The notes: generated by a model not told the origin, from the sequence alone. A stretch of 64,000 nt of DNA from Ctena decussata (GCA_963989385.1 OZ022508.1:53793087-53857086), one strand, 5' to 3'. Positions 12,001 through 22,323 are shown, counted from the stretch's first letter. Numbers and translations are program-made.

Positions 12001-15000
12001 TTATTTAAAAACAAATGAGCCGCGACACGAGAAAACCAAAAATGTGGTTGTGCGCCCAGCGCAGACTTAGATCAGCCTGGGCACCCACCCAGATTAATCA
12101 GAGTCTTTGCTTTGCGCTTAAAATGTAGCTAAGGGTCTATGCTACCTCTATGCGGACAACGAAGACTCTGGTCAGACTTGGCGGATGCCCAGGCTGATCT
12201 GAGTCTGTCCTGGGCGCACAACCACATTGTTGGGTTTCTCGTGTCGCGGCTCAAATGCTCGTGAAGAATAACATTCATTTCCATACAACCTAGCAATATA
12301 TTCAAATTTCTTAGGTAGAAATTGTGGCTTATTCAAAAAGTGTCTGAAATTTCATAGCATCTTTTCCATTGCATCATACATCAATAAGAACAGTTACCTG
12401 ATTACAACTTCATTTGGTAAAGATTTATCTTTACCAAATAAAGCTGTAATCAGGTACCCTTTAGGTTTCCCATAGCCTAGTAGCCGTAGGAAGGGGTGGG
12501 GTGTAGAGGCCCACTGTGTCTTGGGCACAGCATATGAAAGGCGGAGCCTATCCCCCTCCTACCGCTGCCTTTATTTACACTTTGAAATTGATTGGTTTTC
12601 TATTTATAAGCTAAAGATATTTAAGAGAAGTCAGTACGACTCCCATCAAAAGCCTTTTTGCTTATGATAGTCGACATTCTAAGACACCTAAATGCTATGT
12701 GATAAGTTTGGAAAATGGGAATACCCTTCGCGTAGAATGCAAACTAAATTTATAGCCACGAGAAAGAAATCAATAGCTCCACTAAATGTACGAACGGCCA
12801 AAGTAAAGTCCTTAACTATTGTTTCGTTCCATGAATTGATCGTTTTCGAACAGATAGTTGTTTGCCCAGATACAAATACATCAGATATTCTCGATTATAA
12901 ATAGCCTACGTTTCCAAAACTGGAAATTGAGCAGATCAAATATAAGATACTGCCAAATGATATACCGATTATACTTATTTTGGTCTGCCCCAAAATATTG
13001 CCTTTATTCCCTAAGATATTGGAAACCGTTTGAAATATAGAATGCTGCTTTAATGTCTCTTTCGTGAGAGTTGGCACTTAAGTACCATATAGCACTTAGA
13101 GTTATATAAGTATTTACGCATTTGTTTAGTGCCATCCCCAGTCTGTCAACAAGCTCTACTTGACGCCTATTCGTATACACAGAGAGAACACTTATTTGTT
13201 ATATTTAGATTTGTGTCAGAGTAAAAAGAAAGTTTAACTAATCAAATGAATAAAAAAATAGATAAATAAATAAATAAATAAATAAATTCTACTGTAGTCT
13301 TTCGACTTATTCAATTGTAGTTCTTCCGTAGCGATTCCTCTTTTAAGTATAGAAGAACACTTTCATATTTAGGGGAGAGTCGGGTAACTTCGGACATGGG
13401 GGTAAATTCGAACATACCATTGCAAACAGTAAAAATCCAGATGAGACGGCTCATAATGAGCCGTCTCATCTGGATTTTCACTGTTCGGCCAGTTATTTTT
13501 GTTCTAATTCCAAACAACTGACATATAAAGGTAACAATGTCACTGTCCGAAATTACCCGCTGTCTGAAGTTACCCAACTTTCCCCTATCCGCCATTTGTA
13601 CAAAGTGAAACAACTCTTGTGACTTTATGTTTGCTTTCCTCGACAAAGAAGCCCTTCCAAAATAGACTTTTCTCTGAAAAGAAAGTAAAAAATCTCTAGG
13701 ACATCTAGGTGCAAATTCCTTCCAGTTAGAGTAGATCCAGATTGAAAATGTAGTCAATCAATAGTGGAAATAGCAGCGTTTGTTTCCCTGACAATATAAT
13801 TGTTCAAGTATGCTCTTTCTTTAGGCTTTTAACATGTTACGTGTTTTCCACTTTTAGTGTTTTGGATGGGTAGTGCTTTCTCGTACGACTTCATTTATAT
13901 TTTTGAGCAGAAAATCACACTGAAAATGATTCCAAGATGTAGTATATGAACTATCTTACATGTGTCATTTTGACAAATTAGTCTCTCCGTGTTCCGAGTA
14001 AATGGTGCTTTAATAATTAATAGTTTCCGCAGTAATTTTTGAAGAGCTTCGGTTATGACAGGCCATAACTATATGAACCGCGACACTAGAAAACCACGAA
14101 AGTGGTTGTGCACTCAGCGCAGATCAGCTTGGGCAGCCGCTCAGACTGAACAGAGTCTTTACTAAGCGCTTAAAGGGTAGCTTAGTGTCAAAGCTACCTC
14201 TATGCGAACAGCAAAGACTCTGATCAGACTGGGCGGATGCCCAGGCTGATCCCAGTCTGTGCTGGGCGCACAACCACTATATTGTTCTTTTCTCGTCGCG
14301 GCTCAGTTAGAAAGTTGCTAGTGACGCAAGCTGTGAGGATAATCAGTTTTATAAATAAAAAAATAAAAAGCTTTTCTAGAACAAGAACTTGAGACGGATT
14401 TGAGCAGAAACTGTCAGCGAAACACCGCAAATTGATGTACTCTCAAAATTGCTGTTTATTGCAGATATTTTTGTCTCTCGCTTGTGTTAAAAGACGATTA
14501 TGAAATTTGAGTTCAAAAAGCTAGAAATACTATGCAAGACTTAGAAAGTCTCTTATAGTCTAAGCCGTATCAACTTATCAACGTATCTCCTAGGAACCCG
14601 ACAAATAGCGAAACACGAATGACCACATTTGTTTCCACATATGAGCAGCGACGTGACAAAACCAACAATGTGGTCGTGCGCCCAGCGCAAACTCAGATCA
14701 GCCTGGGCATCCGCCCAGTCTGATCAGAGTCTTCGCTGTCCGCATGGAGGTAGCTTAGTCCCTCAGCTACCCTTTAAGCGCTTAGCAAAGAGTCTGATCA
14801 GACTGGGTGAATGCCCAGGCTGATCTGAGTGTGCGCTGGGCGGACGACCACATTGTTGGTTTTCTCCTGCCGCGGCTTATATAATTGAGCCGCGATATGA
14901 GAAACCCAACAAAGTGGCATCTGCGCCCAAAGAAGTCTCAGAGTCTTTGTTGTGCGCTTGAAGGCTAGCTAAGGGTCTAAGCTACCTCTGTTGCGACAGC

Positions 15001-18000
15001 GAAGACTCTGATCAGACCGGGCCAGTCTGATCTGAGACTCCACCTGGCGCACATGCCACTGTGTTGGCCTTGTCGTGTCGCGGCTCAATTATCATTGTTA
15101 CCATCTGAAAAGGATACTCTGCACATGTATTATCGCGCTTATGATCAGACGCATGCAGTCAGGTAGAGCTCTTATACTTACTGAAAAAAACATTTCAAGT
15201 TGTTTATCTTATCAATGTATCGTTATATTATCTTGAAAGTTTTTGAAATGCAATGCAAAATGTCACATGTTTCACTAGCTGTGTTTTAATCGGTAGACAT
15301 GCTGTAACCCTGACAGGAAGTTTTATCATGTCCCCGGTCAAAACAGGCCCCGAGGTTATAAAACTTTTTTCATGCTCAACTCAGCTGAGCATGAAATTTT
15401 ACCTGCTAATAAATGGCAAATTACTGATAAGTACAGTTGTTTTCTTGCTCTTTAGCTGAGTATGTAATTTTCTCTGCTTATCAATATGAAAATGCCAACA
15501 TTAGTTGGCATTTTCATATTTATCAGCAGAGAAAATTTCATGCTCAGCTGAGTTGCGCACGAAAAAAGTTTTATAACCTCCGGGCCTGACCTATTTCAGA
15601 CAGTGATAATACTGCAATGCTTTATGAGCAACCGTCAATGTATTCAAAAGATATGCAAAACAAAAGCAAAGTGTATCTCCACGCAAGGTCTGTAACATTT
15701 GACGAGAAGTCCGAGTTTGACCCCAATGAAATACAATCTACATGTACTTCAGGTCTGTATAGAAATGTCTTAGAAGTTTTATAAAAATCTGCCCAACAGG
15801 TCAATAGATTTCATACAATTAGTCACATTAACTGTATTTATCCATCCGCTGAGGGAAAAGTCTTACTAATTGTCTAACCCCCTATGCACCATGGACTAGT
15901 TTAGATTTGCATAATACTTTCATGAAGGTCAGAAAGTCCGCCAATCTGTTATAAGATATCATGCAGAATGTCATCAACTCTCCATTTATTTTCATTAGCG
16001 TCTTCTACTTCTTTCAGCTTTGATTATAGTGCCTAGAGGCCATACTGACTTTTATTCACATGAAAGAATAAGATGAATAAATCAAAAGATAAATAAGTGA
16101 ATAGAAAACAAAACGAAAACAAACTTTTTTCAGGTAACGTACTTCAAGATCTTCTACGAATTTTACAAACTGTTTACACTTTCTAGTTCAGTGGTGGTAA
16201 GGTTTATTCACTGAATAAGGGACGTCACACCAGTATGATTTAGCATACTATGCATGTGCAATCAGTGCACTGTTCAAAATCTTTTACCTGGCTAGTTGTG
16301 CGTAAATACTTGCTTAGAAGTCATCTCTATGGCTCCTAAAAATGAAAGCATGGAAATGCCAAATTTTGGACTTCCTGATTCGAATGCTAATACTCTTCTA
16401 TTGAAATATTTGAACTGGTGTTTTAGAGCTCTAAAACTAAATATGTGTGGAAACTGGACTAAAACAGCTATTTAGAAGGCCTTGAATAAATAGCATATAG
16501 GCAATACAAGGTCTTGAGCAATAGTTTTCAAACTAAAGAACTTGTTGACTGGCTTTCACCAATGCAGTTTAGGCTTTCCAGAAACTGATGCTAATTAATA
16601 TATCTCTTTGCATAGACATAACTGAATTCTGATAGCTTCTTCGTCTTATTCATTTTAGGGTATAGCTTGTACATAAAATTGAATATACTTGAAATTTCAC
16701 TCTGACAATTGATATATAAACACAGGTACGAATTTGGTCTTACAGGCAAATAAATGTTCCAAAATGATCTGTAAAAGGTGACCACCTCACTAAATATTTG
16801 GACAGGAATGTCTGAGCAAACCTCGTAGACCAAGGTCAGACTGTTCAGGGAGTGCAGTAGTATTTTCCATTCAGCCAGCACTTATGTGTCAAATTGATGA
16901 TATTCAAATTAGTGAAAGTCGAATCAGTTTGATTTCGGTTTTTCAATCGCAACTGCTGCAGAGATAGCTTATGTCAATATTAAAGCTGTCATGGTAAGGT
17001 ATTATGTCAGTAAGCAGTCAGCTGTAGCAGAAAAGGTTTTAATTGTGCTGAAATGGGCAGTCAACCTTAGCAAAAAGTGGACTTGACGGTTACGCATCAG
17101 ACCAGTTCTTAAAATTCGTATAAGAGCTATAGTATAGCTACTTTCAAAAAGGCGATATTCTGTTCCGTATTCCGAAGCCTAGAAACCGACTTTAAAAAAA
17201 TCGGGGTTCGACCCCAACTCTCTTTTAAATTGCAAAATTTTAATTGGACGAAAAAGTAGCCCAGCAGCTTCTAAATGACTCGAAACGACCGAGATGCAGT
17301 TAGAAAGGCAAAAGGACCTACATCACCCAACGACATCGATCTAGATTTCATACAGGAAAAACTAGCGATTTCTGTCTTTAAATAAAAGCCATTAAACTTA
17401 TTGAATTGAATCAGGATCTGGTGGTTTGAAAACTAGAAGATCAATTGCAGAAGAAATTGAAAGGAATTAAGTTTGTTCCGTTTCGAATCAATAGTGTGCT
17501 TTTGAGACAAATGCTTTTTCCTTTATCAACCAATTTAAATCTGAAAGCCGAAATTAAGACGTTCGTAAATTCCGACCACAATTCTCTTTACTATATATTT
17601 TGTTGACCGTTCCCTTGCGATTTAATAATTAAAACAGATATTAAGGGGTTCTTGGCCATATATGCTCTCAATCATATTGTCAAAATGCCTTGTAATCAAT
17701 TTGTTTTAGAGATTTTGAGATTGGAAGAGAATTGTTTCTTGTAAATAAATAAAACAAAGAATCAGAAATGGGCGTTTGTCAATTATTTTACTCACTATTT
17801 AATTTCTTACTCTTGTTGCGCAACATATGATTCAAATGTCAAAAAAGGAAACAATACTAGTCAAATCTTTTCAAAAAGTACCTATCTTAACACTTCAAGA
17901 ACCAGTAAAATAATATATATATACGCTGTTTAGATGTTTGAGTGCAATCATTATCAGGCTTTGAAAATTTCAAAGACAATGACAGAAGAACAAGAGTTCA

Positions 18001-21000
18001 TTTAATTTTAACATCGATTTTTTTATATTTAGATAATGTGAATAAATTAGGAAGGAAATAAAAGGAATAATAATGATAATATTTATAATAATAAGCTGTT
18101 GAAACGCTGAGATTCTGTGAGCTTTCAAGAGAACGACTTTTCTATGCATTTTTAAAATGCTAAATCTAGCTTTTTAGGTGGTCCAATGAAGCAAAAAACA
18201 ATATCTTATATAATTTTCACTAACCAAATGGTCTTCTTGACTGCATAGTTGGAAATGATTTTATCATTATTAACAAAATTTTAAATTGATTGTTTTATAA
18301 ACGAATTCTGAAAGAACAAAACAAACAAAAGAATATCGGACTACTAACATTCTCTTTTCTCTCACTGTAACATATTCAAGATAAGCTATTAGCTCATATT
18401 AGAAGCTTTTATCTTTCATAACAATGTAGCAACGAGTTCTTCCATTTGTTACAAGACGTATTTGAGCCGCGACATGACAAAACCAACAATGTGGTTGTGC
18501 GCCCAGCGCACACTCAGATCAGCCTGGGCTTCCGCCCAGTCTGATCAGAGTCTTCGCTATGCGCATGGAGGTAGCTTAGACCCTTAGCTACCCTTTGAGC
18601 ACCTAACGAAGAGTCTGATCAAACTGGATGGATGCCCAGGCTGATCTGAGTCTGCGCTGGACGCACATCCACTTTGTTGGTTTTCTCGTGTCGCGGCTCA
18701 TTTTTTTTGTCTTATATTTCCATTATAATGCTGAAAATGCAAATGGAATGTCGTTTGAAAACGGTTCACATATTTTTTGACGCCACTTAATGGTGACGAT
18801 GTCTCTGAAAGCTGTTATTCGACGTTGTGAGCAGCTTGACGCTCGCAACGTAAGAGATAAAAGTTTGTTTTTGCCTTCTGTAAGAAAACCATTCGTCCAG
18901 TCATTCTCTTATTTTTCTATTTTTAAAGGTACAAATTGTGTTGACACCCAGTTACATGGGCTGCTCATAACGGCTTCAGACTACTGATTAAACAATTTTG
19001 CACTCGTGAAGCTTTATCCGATCTGATGTTAATCAGTTCGCTAAAAGTGCGAGGAAAAATCTCCATTGGCTAGTCAAATTTTACTCTCTGAGTCGGAATT
19101 TCAACCAGGGGTTCGGCCAGCCGCGTCCAATCTTTAAATTCCGACCCATCGGGTGAGATTATACCATGCAACATGAAAAGTCACCAAACATTTTGAGTTT
19201 TGGGTCAGTTGATGTCTTGACTTATCTCGATCTCAGACTCAGCTGGACTATTTGTAACTCTACCATCGCCATCATGACAAGTATCTCCCGCGATTATTCC
19301 TATGATCAAGAGACATTCCTCGCAGGAAATAATTGATATTTTGAACTCCGTCAGAGTGAGTGACATTGAAGTTTGCATGTAACACAGTAGTTTCGATTCT
19401 TATACAGTATAAACCCAACGGGCACATGACGTCAGAACGACGTCATTTCAACGTCGTGACCCTGCTGGGTTAACATAGGCTAAACTTTACGAAATAGAAA
19501 TTCTTAAATGAATTAAGGCTGATTACAACTCGTGATCATGAAATCTGATTGGTGAAAGAGTCAACTCTGCAGAGCTCCAGATAAGGACGGCTACTGAAAA
19601 TAATTTTTCACATATTGTTTTCTTATTTCTTATCAAACACATATTTCGCGACCATTTATTAGAGCCGTCTCGGCAAGACGGTACTAATGAGTGGTCACAC
19701 CTTATGTTTTAATGAATAATAAGGAAAATTATCCCTCTAATACCCTGTTACTCTTTTTTGATCTAAAGCACCGAGGTCTCTTTCAATGAACAGTTGCAGG
19801 ATCGAATCTTTATACTTACCCATACGACCAGTATAATACATATGGTGAGACTAATCTTATGGAAGAGAAATCCAAACACCTTTAGGACCGGTTCATCGTT
19901 GTTTGCGGAATTCCCTGAGTTAAAATCTGTGAAGTTGATACTGTTGGTACTATACTGTATAGAATCTATATTGTTTGATCTATTTACAGCATAGGAATCT
20001 GCATAGTCTGAGGAGTTTGCAACAAAAACTGAAGAATTAACTTTAATATGGAATGAAATGTTCCTTTCATTAGAAGTCAAAGTACATAGTATTGATCTGT
20101 CGTCAGAGTATGACCAAGACATTCTGGATCTTAGAATCAAATTGTAGGCTTCGTTTATATGAGCTGGAGTGAAATTTCCGAACTGTTCTGGGTATATCGT
20201 TTGGAGCTGGTCCAGAAATAGTGCCGTCCGTTCTTCCGACCTTGTTAATGTTTCTGAAAGAAAAATAAAATTGTTTCTGGACATGGGTTATAAGATAATG
20301 AAAGAAACACGTTACTTGTGAGACAATAACATAAAGTGTCACTACAACGCTTAATAGTAGCGGATAGTTAGCAAACAGATCCTATTTTGTATTCTTAAAT
20401 GTATATTTCCGTGAGAAAAAAGTTTAAACAGGCGTGAATATATTCATAGATAGTGATCATTATGATAATTTGATACCAAGGAGTTTACTGTCTACGTACT
20501 AGTACAGTCAACTGTCGAGATCACAAAGGCAAATTTGTCTCAAACTACTGATATCAAACGAATTGTCTGGTTTCAGAAAATTTGCTTTGTGATACAAGTA
20601 GTGTTAGATAACGTGAGTTGAAATGTAGAGAAAAATAGGAAATGTGTCCAAACTATGTTCGTTGAAACAGTACAGTACTTCGAGATATCATTGTGTGAGA
20701 TCACGAGAAGGAACTGTAACCACTGTATTAATCCTATTAAACGTCCCGGTCGCGTTGCATTTTGAGAAAGGGGAGTGTGTGTGTGTGTGTGTGGGGGGGC
20801 GTTATTTAAAGCCTTAAGCGTAATAAATATGCCACCGCTAATTACCTCTAATAAACAGTATTTAGGGGAATAGGTAAACTTGTAGAGGAAGCAACTTAAC
20901 TATTTTTGCCTATCTTTTCAGTAGGATTCCTTCCTCTTAATAGAAAGAATTTCCTCCTGTGGGGGCAACTTATTTGCTTTAAGAGTAGACACCTTGTCAA

Positions 21001-21891
21001 AGAACTACCTCTGCCAATGAAACGAATAGGAATTTTATGCAAGTAAGTATAACATTATTTTCGGAAAAGAAGCAGGGTCGTTTAAGAGAGTTGGGGCGTT
21101 TATTAGGATTAATACAGTATTTGTTGAAATAACCAAATAACCTCGGGTCAACATTGCTGACGTTGCACCATGATGTTAATATGATGTCTTTCAATATTGT
21201 TGGAAATGTACTTTCACCGAGAATACATACACGCCCAGAGGAAGCATATCTGTCATCTTTATTTTTGTGCCCCCCCCCCCCCCCCCCCCCCCACCACACA
21301 CACACAAACAGCATCTCCGTCTCAATGAGGTCAGCTCTTAAAAAGAAAAGAATTTGAATCTCTAACACCCTCTTCCCTTTAAGAGTAGACTTGTCGTCCG
21401 AGAAAGCAAACAGGAAGTCACAAAAAATGTCTCCCTTTGACATACTGGCAGCGAAAACATTGAAGTGTCTGCATACATATGAAATAGATAATTGAGCCGC
21501 GACACGAGAAAACCAACAAAGTGGTCGTGCGCCCAGCCATGACTCAGATCAGCCTGGGTAGCCGCCTATTTTCATCAGACTCTACGTTAAGTGCTCAAAG
21601 GGTAGCTAAGGGTCTAACCTACCTCCATGCGAACAGCGCAGACTTTGATCAGACTGGGCGGATGCCCAGGCTGATCTGAGTGTGCGCTGGGCGCACAACC
21701 ACATTGTTGGTTTTCTCGTGTCGCGGCTCAATTATCATTTGTTTACCGCTTATTAAAGAAACTTACTTTTTACATGATGAAGATCAAGAATAAGCTCACC
21801 AAGGACCAGAGCACAATCAATAATATTGATAACAACTATAAACAGCAGTACGTATTTGTTTAGAATCCACTTTCCGCCTTTTCGTCTCAAC
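4437..21891 (-). CDS. HVCN1: Voltage-gated proton channel (Hv1-like), four exons, partial gene
   Basis: Four minus-strand exons (21767-21891, 19820-20253, 5445-5498, 4437-4575) join in phase to give a four-helix voltage-sensor protein without a separate pore, the plan of Hv1 proton channels. These move H+ outward through the voltage sensor in the plasma membrane, usually as coiled-coil dimers. S1 reads DCALVLGELILDL, nearly the human D112 region. S2 resumes after a long extracellular insertion. From the S2 centre to S3 the protein aligns with human Hv1 without gaps for 21 residues. S3 has two aspartates 11 residues apart, and S4 ends WRVIRVTN. Two oddities stand out: Trp occupies the human E153 position and Leu the R205 (R1) position. 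The N-terminal cytoplasmic exon(s) and C-terminal coiled coil are not identified; they may lie outside the window or be too short to see. Family assignment is strong. Normal proton conduction is not implied. Confidence 0.88.
4708..4944 (+). mobile_element. MITE family A, copy 3, in the exon C-D intron
   Basis: Full-length copy with both termini and the plus-oriented centre. It lies in the 869-bp intron of the proton-channel gene, about 130 bp from the exon D acceptor. Confidence 0.88.
5445..5498 (-). CDS. HVCN1: Hv1-like exon C: second half of S2 and S2-S3 turn
   Basis: This 54-nt phase-0 microexon encodes VVLKVLCFGKHLLDRKLE. The acceptor is a pyrimidine-rich run ending TATTGCAG; the donor is GAG|GTAAATAC. 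Placed between exon B and exon D, it gives W-VVLKVL...RKLE-VFD, which matches human E-IIFKLF...HKFE-ILD position for position over 21 residues. The shared residues include the Lys equivalent to K157 and the Lys and Glu before S3. This gapless fit, together with correct phases on both sides, is the main evidence that Trp truly occupies the E153 site. The exon lies about 14.3 kb from exon B. Confidence 0.85.
5915..5976. mobile_element. Foldback family E, short copy
   Basis: The hairpin GACTCTTACACTCGAGGTCA / TTTCATATGAAATGGCCA ends in GTGTAAGTCCTCTATA. It is a collapsed relative of the element at 49430-49558. Confidence 0.5.
7255..8217 (-). repeat. Tandem array of ~145-bp units inside H1
   Basis: Six copies carry GTGACCTTGACCTTGGG, starting at 7385, 7501, 7645, 7791, 7935 and 8081. 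Spacing is 144-146 bp, with one 116-bp unit carrying a deletion. Each unit also has AACTTGCTCGAGATATTGTC and CCTACATTTGTGTGAAGTTA. Confidence 0.9.
8221..8580 (-). repeat. ~177-bp tandem units flanking the 145-bp array
   Basis: Units beginning GTGATGACG start at 8221, 8398 and 8575 (177-bp spacing), each containing CAAACGCTCAAGGGCAGCTA. A matching unit is at 7088-7253, and more diverged ones run back to 6640. Confidence 0.85.
8973..9050. repeat. (GA)n / (GACA)n / (GAA)n microsatellite
   Basis: A GAGAGA run is followed by four ACAG units and a GAAGAAGAAGAG run. Reading frames through it give Arg-Glu repeats and are not genes. Confidence 0.95.
9095..9178 (+). mobile_element. SINE 3' fragment
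   Basis: GACTGAAATACTGTCCCAAA and GGGCCGTAAAACCCC, followed by a degraded CCAACCAACCCTCC tail, are the inverse of the body of the SINE at 22782-22997. The tRNA-like head is missing. Confidence 0.5.
9770..11940 (+). pseudogene. Decayed non-LTR retrotransposon (LINE) reverse transcriptase
   Basis: Plus-strand fragments in several frames follow the order of a LINE polyprotein. The end of an endonuclease domain (NHGLMMVTFRVLLKK at about 9778) is followed by a linker (FDLEELRNLD; STTYSAPMTDTASEI). Next come reverse-transcriptase motifs: EEQAGFRTERSTT near 10770, then FADDID near 11170, the catalytic box, intact but followed by a frameshift. Further segments are ESLDINCIRYKMQISTEKTK (11237) and DEDVRRKIQATLKE (11640). 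It ends near the usual AKSSVVPQ tail at about 11905. Multiple stops and frameshifts make it dead. It lies inside the proton-channel intron on the opposite strand. Confidence 0.85.
12016..12253 (+). mobile_element. MITE family A, copy 4
   Basis: Full-length, plus-oriented copy with intact terminal inverted repeats. It lies in the long second visible intron of the proton-channel gene. Confidence 0.85.
12394..12457. repeat. Inverted repeat hairpin
   Basis: TTACCTGATTACAACTT pairs with AAGCTGTAATCAGGTA, and TTTGGTAAAGAT with ATCTTTACCAAA. It is a perfect-stemmed 64-bp foldback, probably a MITE remnant. Confidence 0.6.
13248..13287. repeat. (AAAT)n microsatellite
   Basis: ATAAATAAATAAATAAATAA-type run. 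Confidence 0.9.
13371..13586. mobile_element. MITE family B, copy 1
   Basis: Terminal inverted repeats AGGGGAGAGTCGGGTAACTT and the inverse of AAGTTACCCAACTTTCCCCT enclose about 216 bp. The centre is a palindrome with a perfect 22-bp stem (ATCCAGATGAGACGGCTCAT and its complement). The reading frame running through it is not a gene. Confidence 0.85.
14074..14305 (+). mobile_element. MITE family A, copy 5
   Basis: Slightly diverged ends (TGAACCGCGACACTAG and CGTCGCGGCTCA); plus-oriented centre AGCTTAGTGTCAAAGCTACC. Confidence 0.8.
14642..14879 (-). mobile_element. MITE family A, copy 6
   Basis: Full-length minus-oriented copy; the centre reads GGAGGTAGCTTAGTCCCTCA on the plus strand. Its end is only six bases from copy 7. 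Confidence 0.82.
14886..15087 (+). mobile_element. MITE family A, copy 7 (internally deleted)
   Basis: Plus-oriented copy shortened in both arms, adjacent to copy 6. The ends TGAGCCGCGATATGAG and GTGTCGCGGCTCA are kept. Copies 6 and 7 form an adjacent pair. Confidence 0.8.
15344..15588. mobile_element. MITE family C, long form
   Basis: Ends CAGGCCCCGAGGTTATAAAA and TTTTATAACCTCCGGGCCTG. Inside are further palindromes (CTCAGCTGAGCATGAAATTT; GAAAATGCCAACATTAGTTG and its mate). Confidence 0.8.
17246..17605 (+). pseudogene. Decayed coding fragment, family not recognised
   Basis: Three consecutive frames read like one protein broken by indels. LDEKVAQQLLNDSKRPR starts near 17246. It is followed by RDAVRKAKGPTSPNDIDLDF to 17385, and then by IKAIKLIELNQDLVV, one stop, and KLEDQLQKKLKGIKFVPFRI, running to a TGA at 17605. 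Charged, helix-like composition and long stop-free stretches suggest real former coding sequence. I cannot name the family; a retrotransposon ORF1 or a processed pseudogene are both possible. Confidence 0.35.
18463..18700 (-). mobile_element. MITE family A, copy 8
   Basis: Full-length minus-oriented copy (centre GGAGGTAGCTTAGACCC) with intact TGAGCCGCGACATGAC and GTGTCGCGGCTCA ends, about 1.1 kb downstream of proton-channel exon B, within the same intron. Confidence 0.85.
19412..19471. repeat. ACGTCG-rich short element with GTGCC-type end
   Basis: AACCCAACGGGCACATGACG, GACGTCATTTCAACGTCG and CCTGCTGGGTT form a hairpin-ended run of ACGTC units. It is related by its terminus to 27878-27984, 51965-52137 and 60914-61276. 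Confidence 0.55.
19820..20253 (-). CDS. HVCN1: Hv1-like exon B: long S1-S2 loop and first half of S2
   Basis: The acceptor is TTTTATTTTTCTTTCAG and the donor is G|GTAAGTATA. The first two bases (AA) complete the Lys codon begun in exon A, and the exon ends in phase 0. It encodes about 124 loop residues where human Hv1 has roughly 15. The loop starts KTLTRSEERTALFLDQL, contains YPEQFGNF, and carries six N-X-S/T sequons (NFT, NIS, NSS, NSS, NRS, NFT), as expected for an extracellular segment. It ends in the hydrophobic stretch FHKISLTICIILVVW, which aligns with human FHYMSITILVFFMME. The His corresponds to zinc-binding H140. The final Trp falls on E153. If the donor were ignored, the frame would read 18 more codons to a stop. 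Confidence 0.85.
20775..20799. repeat. (GT)n followed by G-run
   Basis: GTGTGTGTGTGTGTGTGTGG then GGGGG, in the exon A-B intron of the proton-channel gene. Confidence 0.9.
21271..21307. repeat. C-homopolymer (~22 nt) and (CA)n tract
   Basis: An unbroken C run is followed by ACCACACACACACA. It lies about 460 bp beyond the exon A donor in the same intron. Reading frames through it give Gly or Pro runs and are not genes. Confidence 0.92.
21493..21730 (+). mobile_element. MITE family A, copy 9, in the exon A-B intron
   Basis: Full-length plus-oriented copy lying 37 bp beyond the exon A donor. Both ends match the family consensus, with symmetric ATTGAGCC and GGCTCAAT borders. Confidence 0.87.
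21767..21891 (-). CDS. HVCN1: Hv1-like exon A: S1 helix
   Basis: The exon is 125 nt: one base completing a codon, 41 codons, and one base left over. It is bounded by an acceptor with a pyrimidine-rich run ending TTGCAG and by a donor GTAAGTTTC. The peptide starts basic (LRRKGGKW), as in the juxtamembrane region before S1, then forms a hydrophobic helix KYVLLFIVVINIIDCALVLG and continues ELILDL. Asp in IIDCAL matches human D112, the proton-selectivity residue. The downstream Glu and Asp match the outer acidic residues of S1 (E119, D123). A competing frame through the same exon hits a stop after 23 codons and shows no family resemblance. Confidence 0.9.
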
Positions 21892-22081
21892 CTGCAACGA
21901 AATTGAAATAGACATTAGTACTATGTTCTGCAGGTTCATGTCTCTTTTGGAATTACAGAATATCCCAGAGGAAAACAAATAGCAGACTCGATTGTACAGC
22001 GTCTGCACAATAAAACCGAATCTACAATATTATGCATGCTCATGAAAATGCCTCTATGCTTGGAACCCTTTCAGCTATATA

Positions 22082-22323
22082 TGAGCCGCGACACGAGAAA
22101 ACCAACAATGTGGTTGTGCACCCAACACAGAATCAGATCAATCTGGGCATCTGGCCAGTTTGATCAGATAGATTCTTTCCTAAGGGCTTAAAAGGTAGCT
22201 AAGGGTCTAAGCTACTTCAATGCGGACAGTGAAGACTCTGATCAGACTGGGCGGATGCTCAGGCTGATCTGAGTCTGCGCTAGGCGCACAACTATATTGT
22301 TGGTTTTCTCGTGTCGCGGCTTA
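22082..22323 (+). mobile_element. MITE family A, copy 10
   Basis: Full-length plus-oriented copy about 190 bp upstream of exon A on the gene's strand. The right end has drifted to GGCTTA. Confidence 0.83.

Noticed and set aside
13311..13757. 148-codon minus-strand frame
   Set aside because: Mostly MITE family B read antisense; the matching frame at 43820-44113 is the other copy.
16330..16476. 48-codon plus-strand frame starting MAPKNESMEMPNFG
   Set aside because: Protein-like but short, no splice sites or domain; insufficient support.
19229..19412. Possible C-terminal exon of the proton channel (EFKISIISCEECLL...EIEISQDIN)
   Set aside because: It lies between exons B and C, has no good acceptor, and exon C at 5445 fits S2 without gaps.
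20997..21443. 148-codon minus-strand frame with poly-Gly inside the proton-channel intron
   Set aside because: Created by the C-homopolymer and CA tract; lies between exons A and B whose phases already match.
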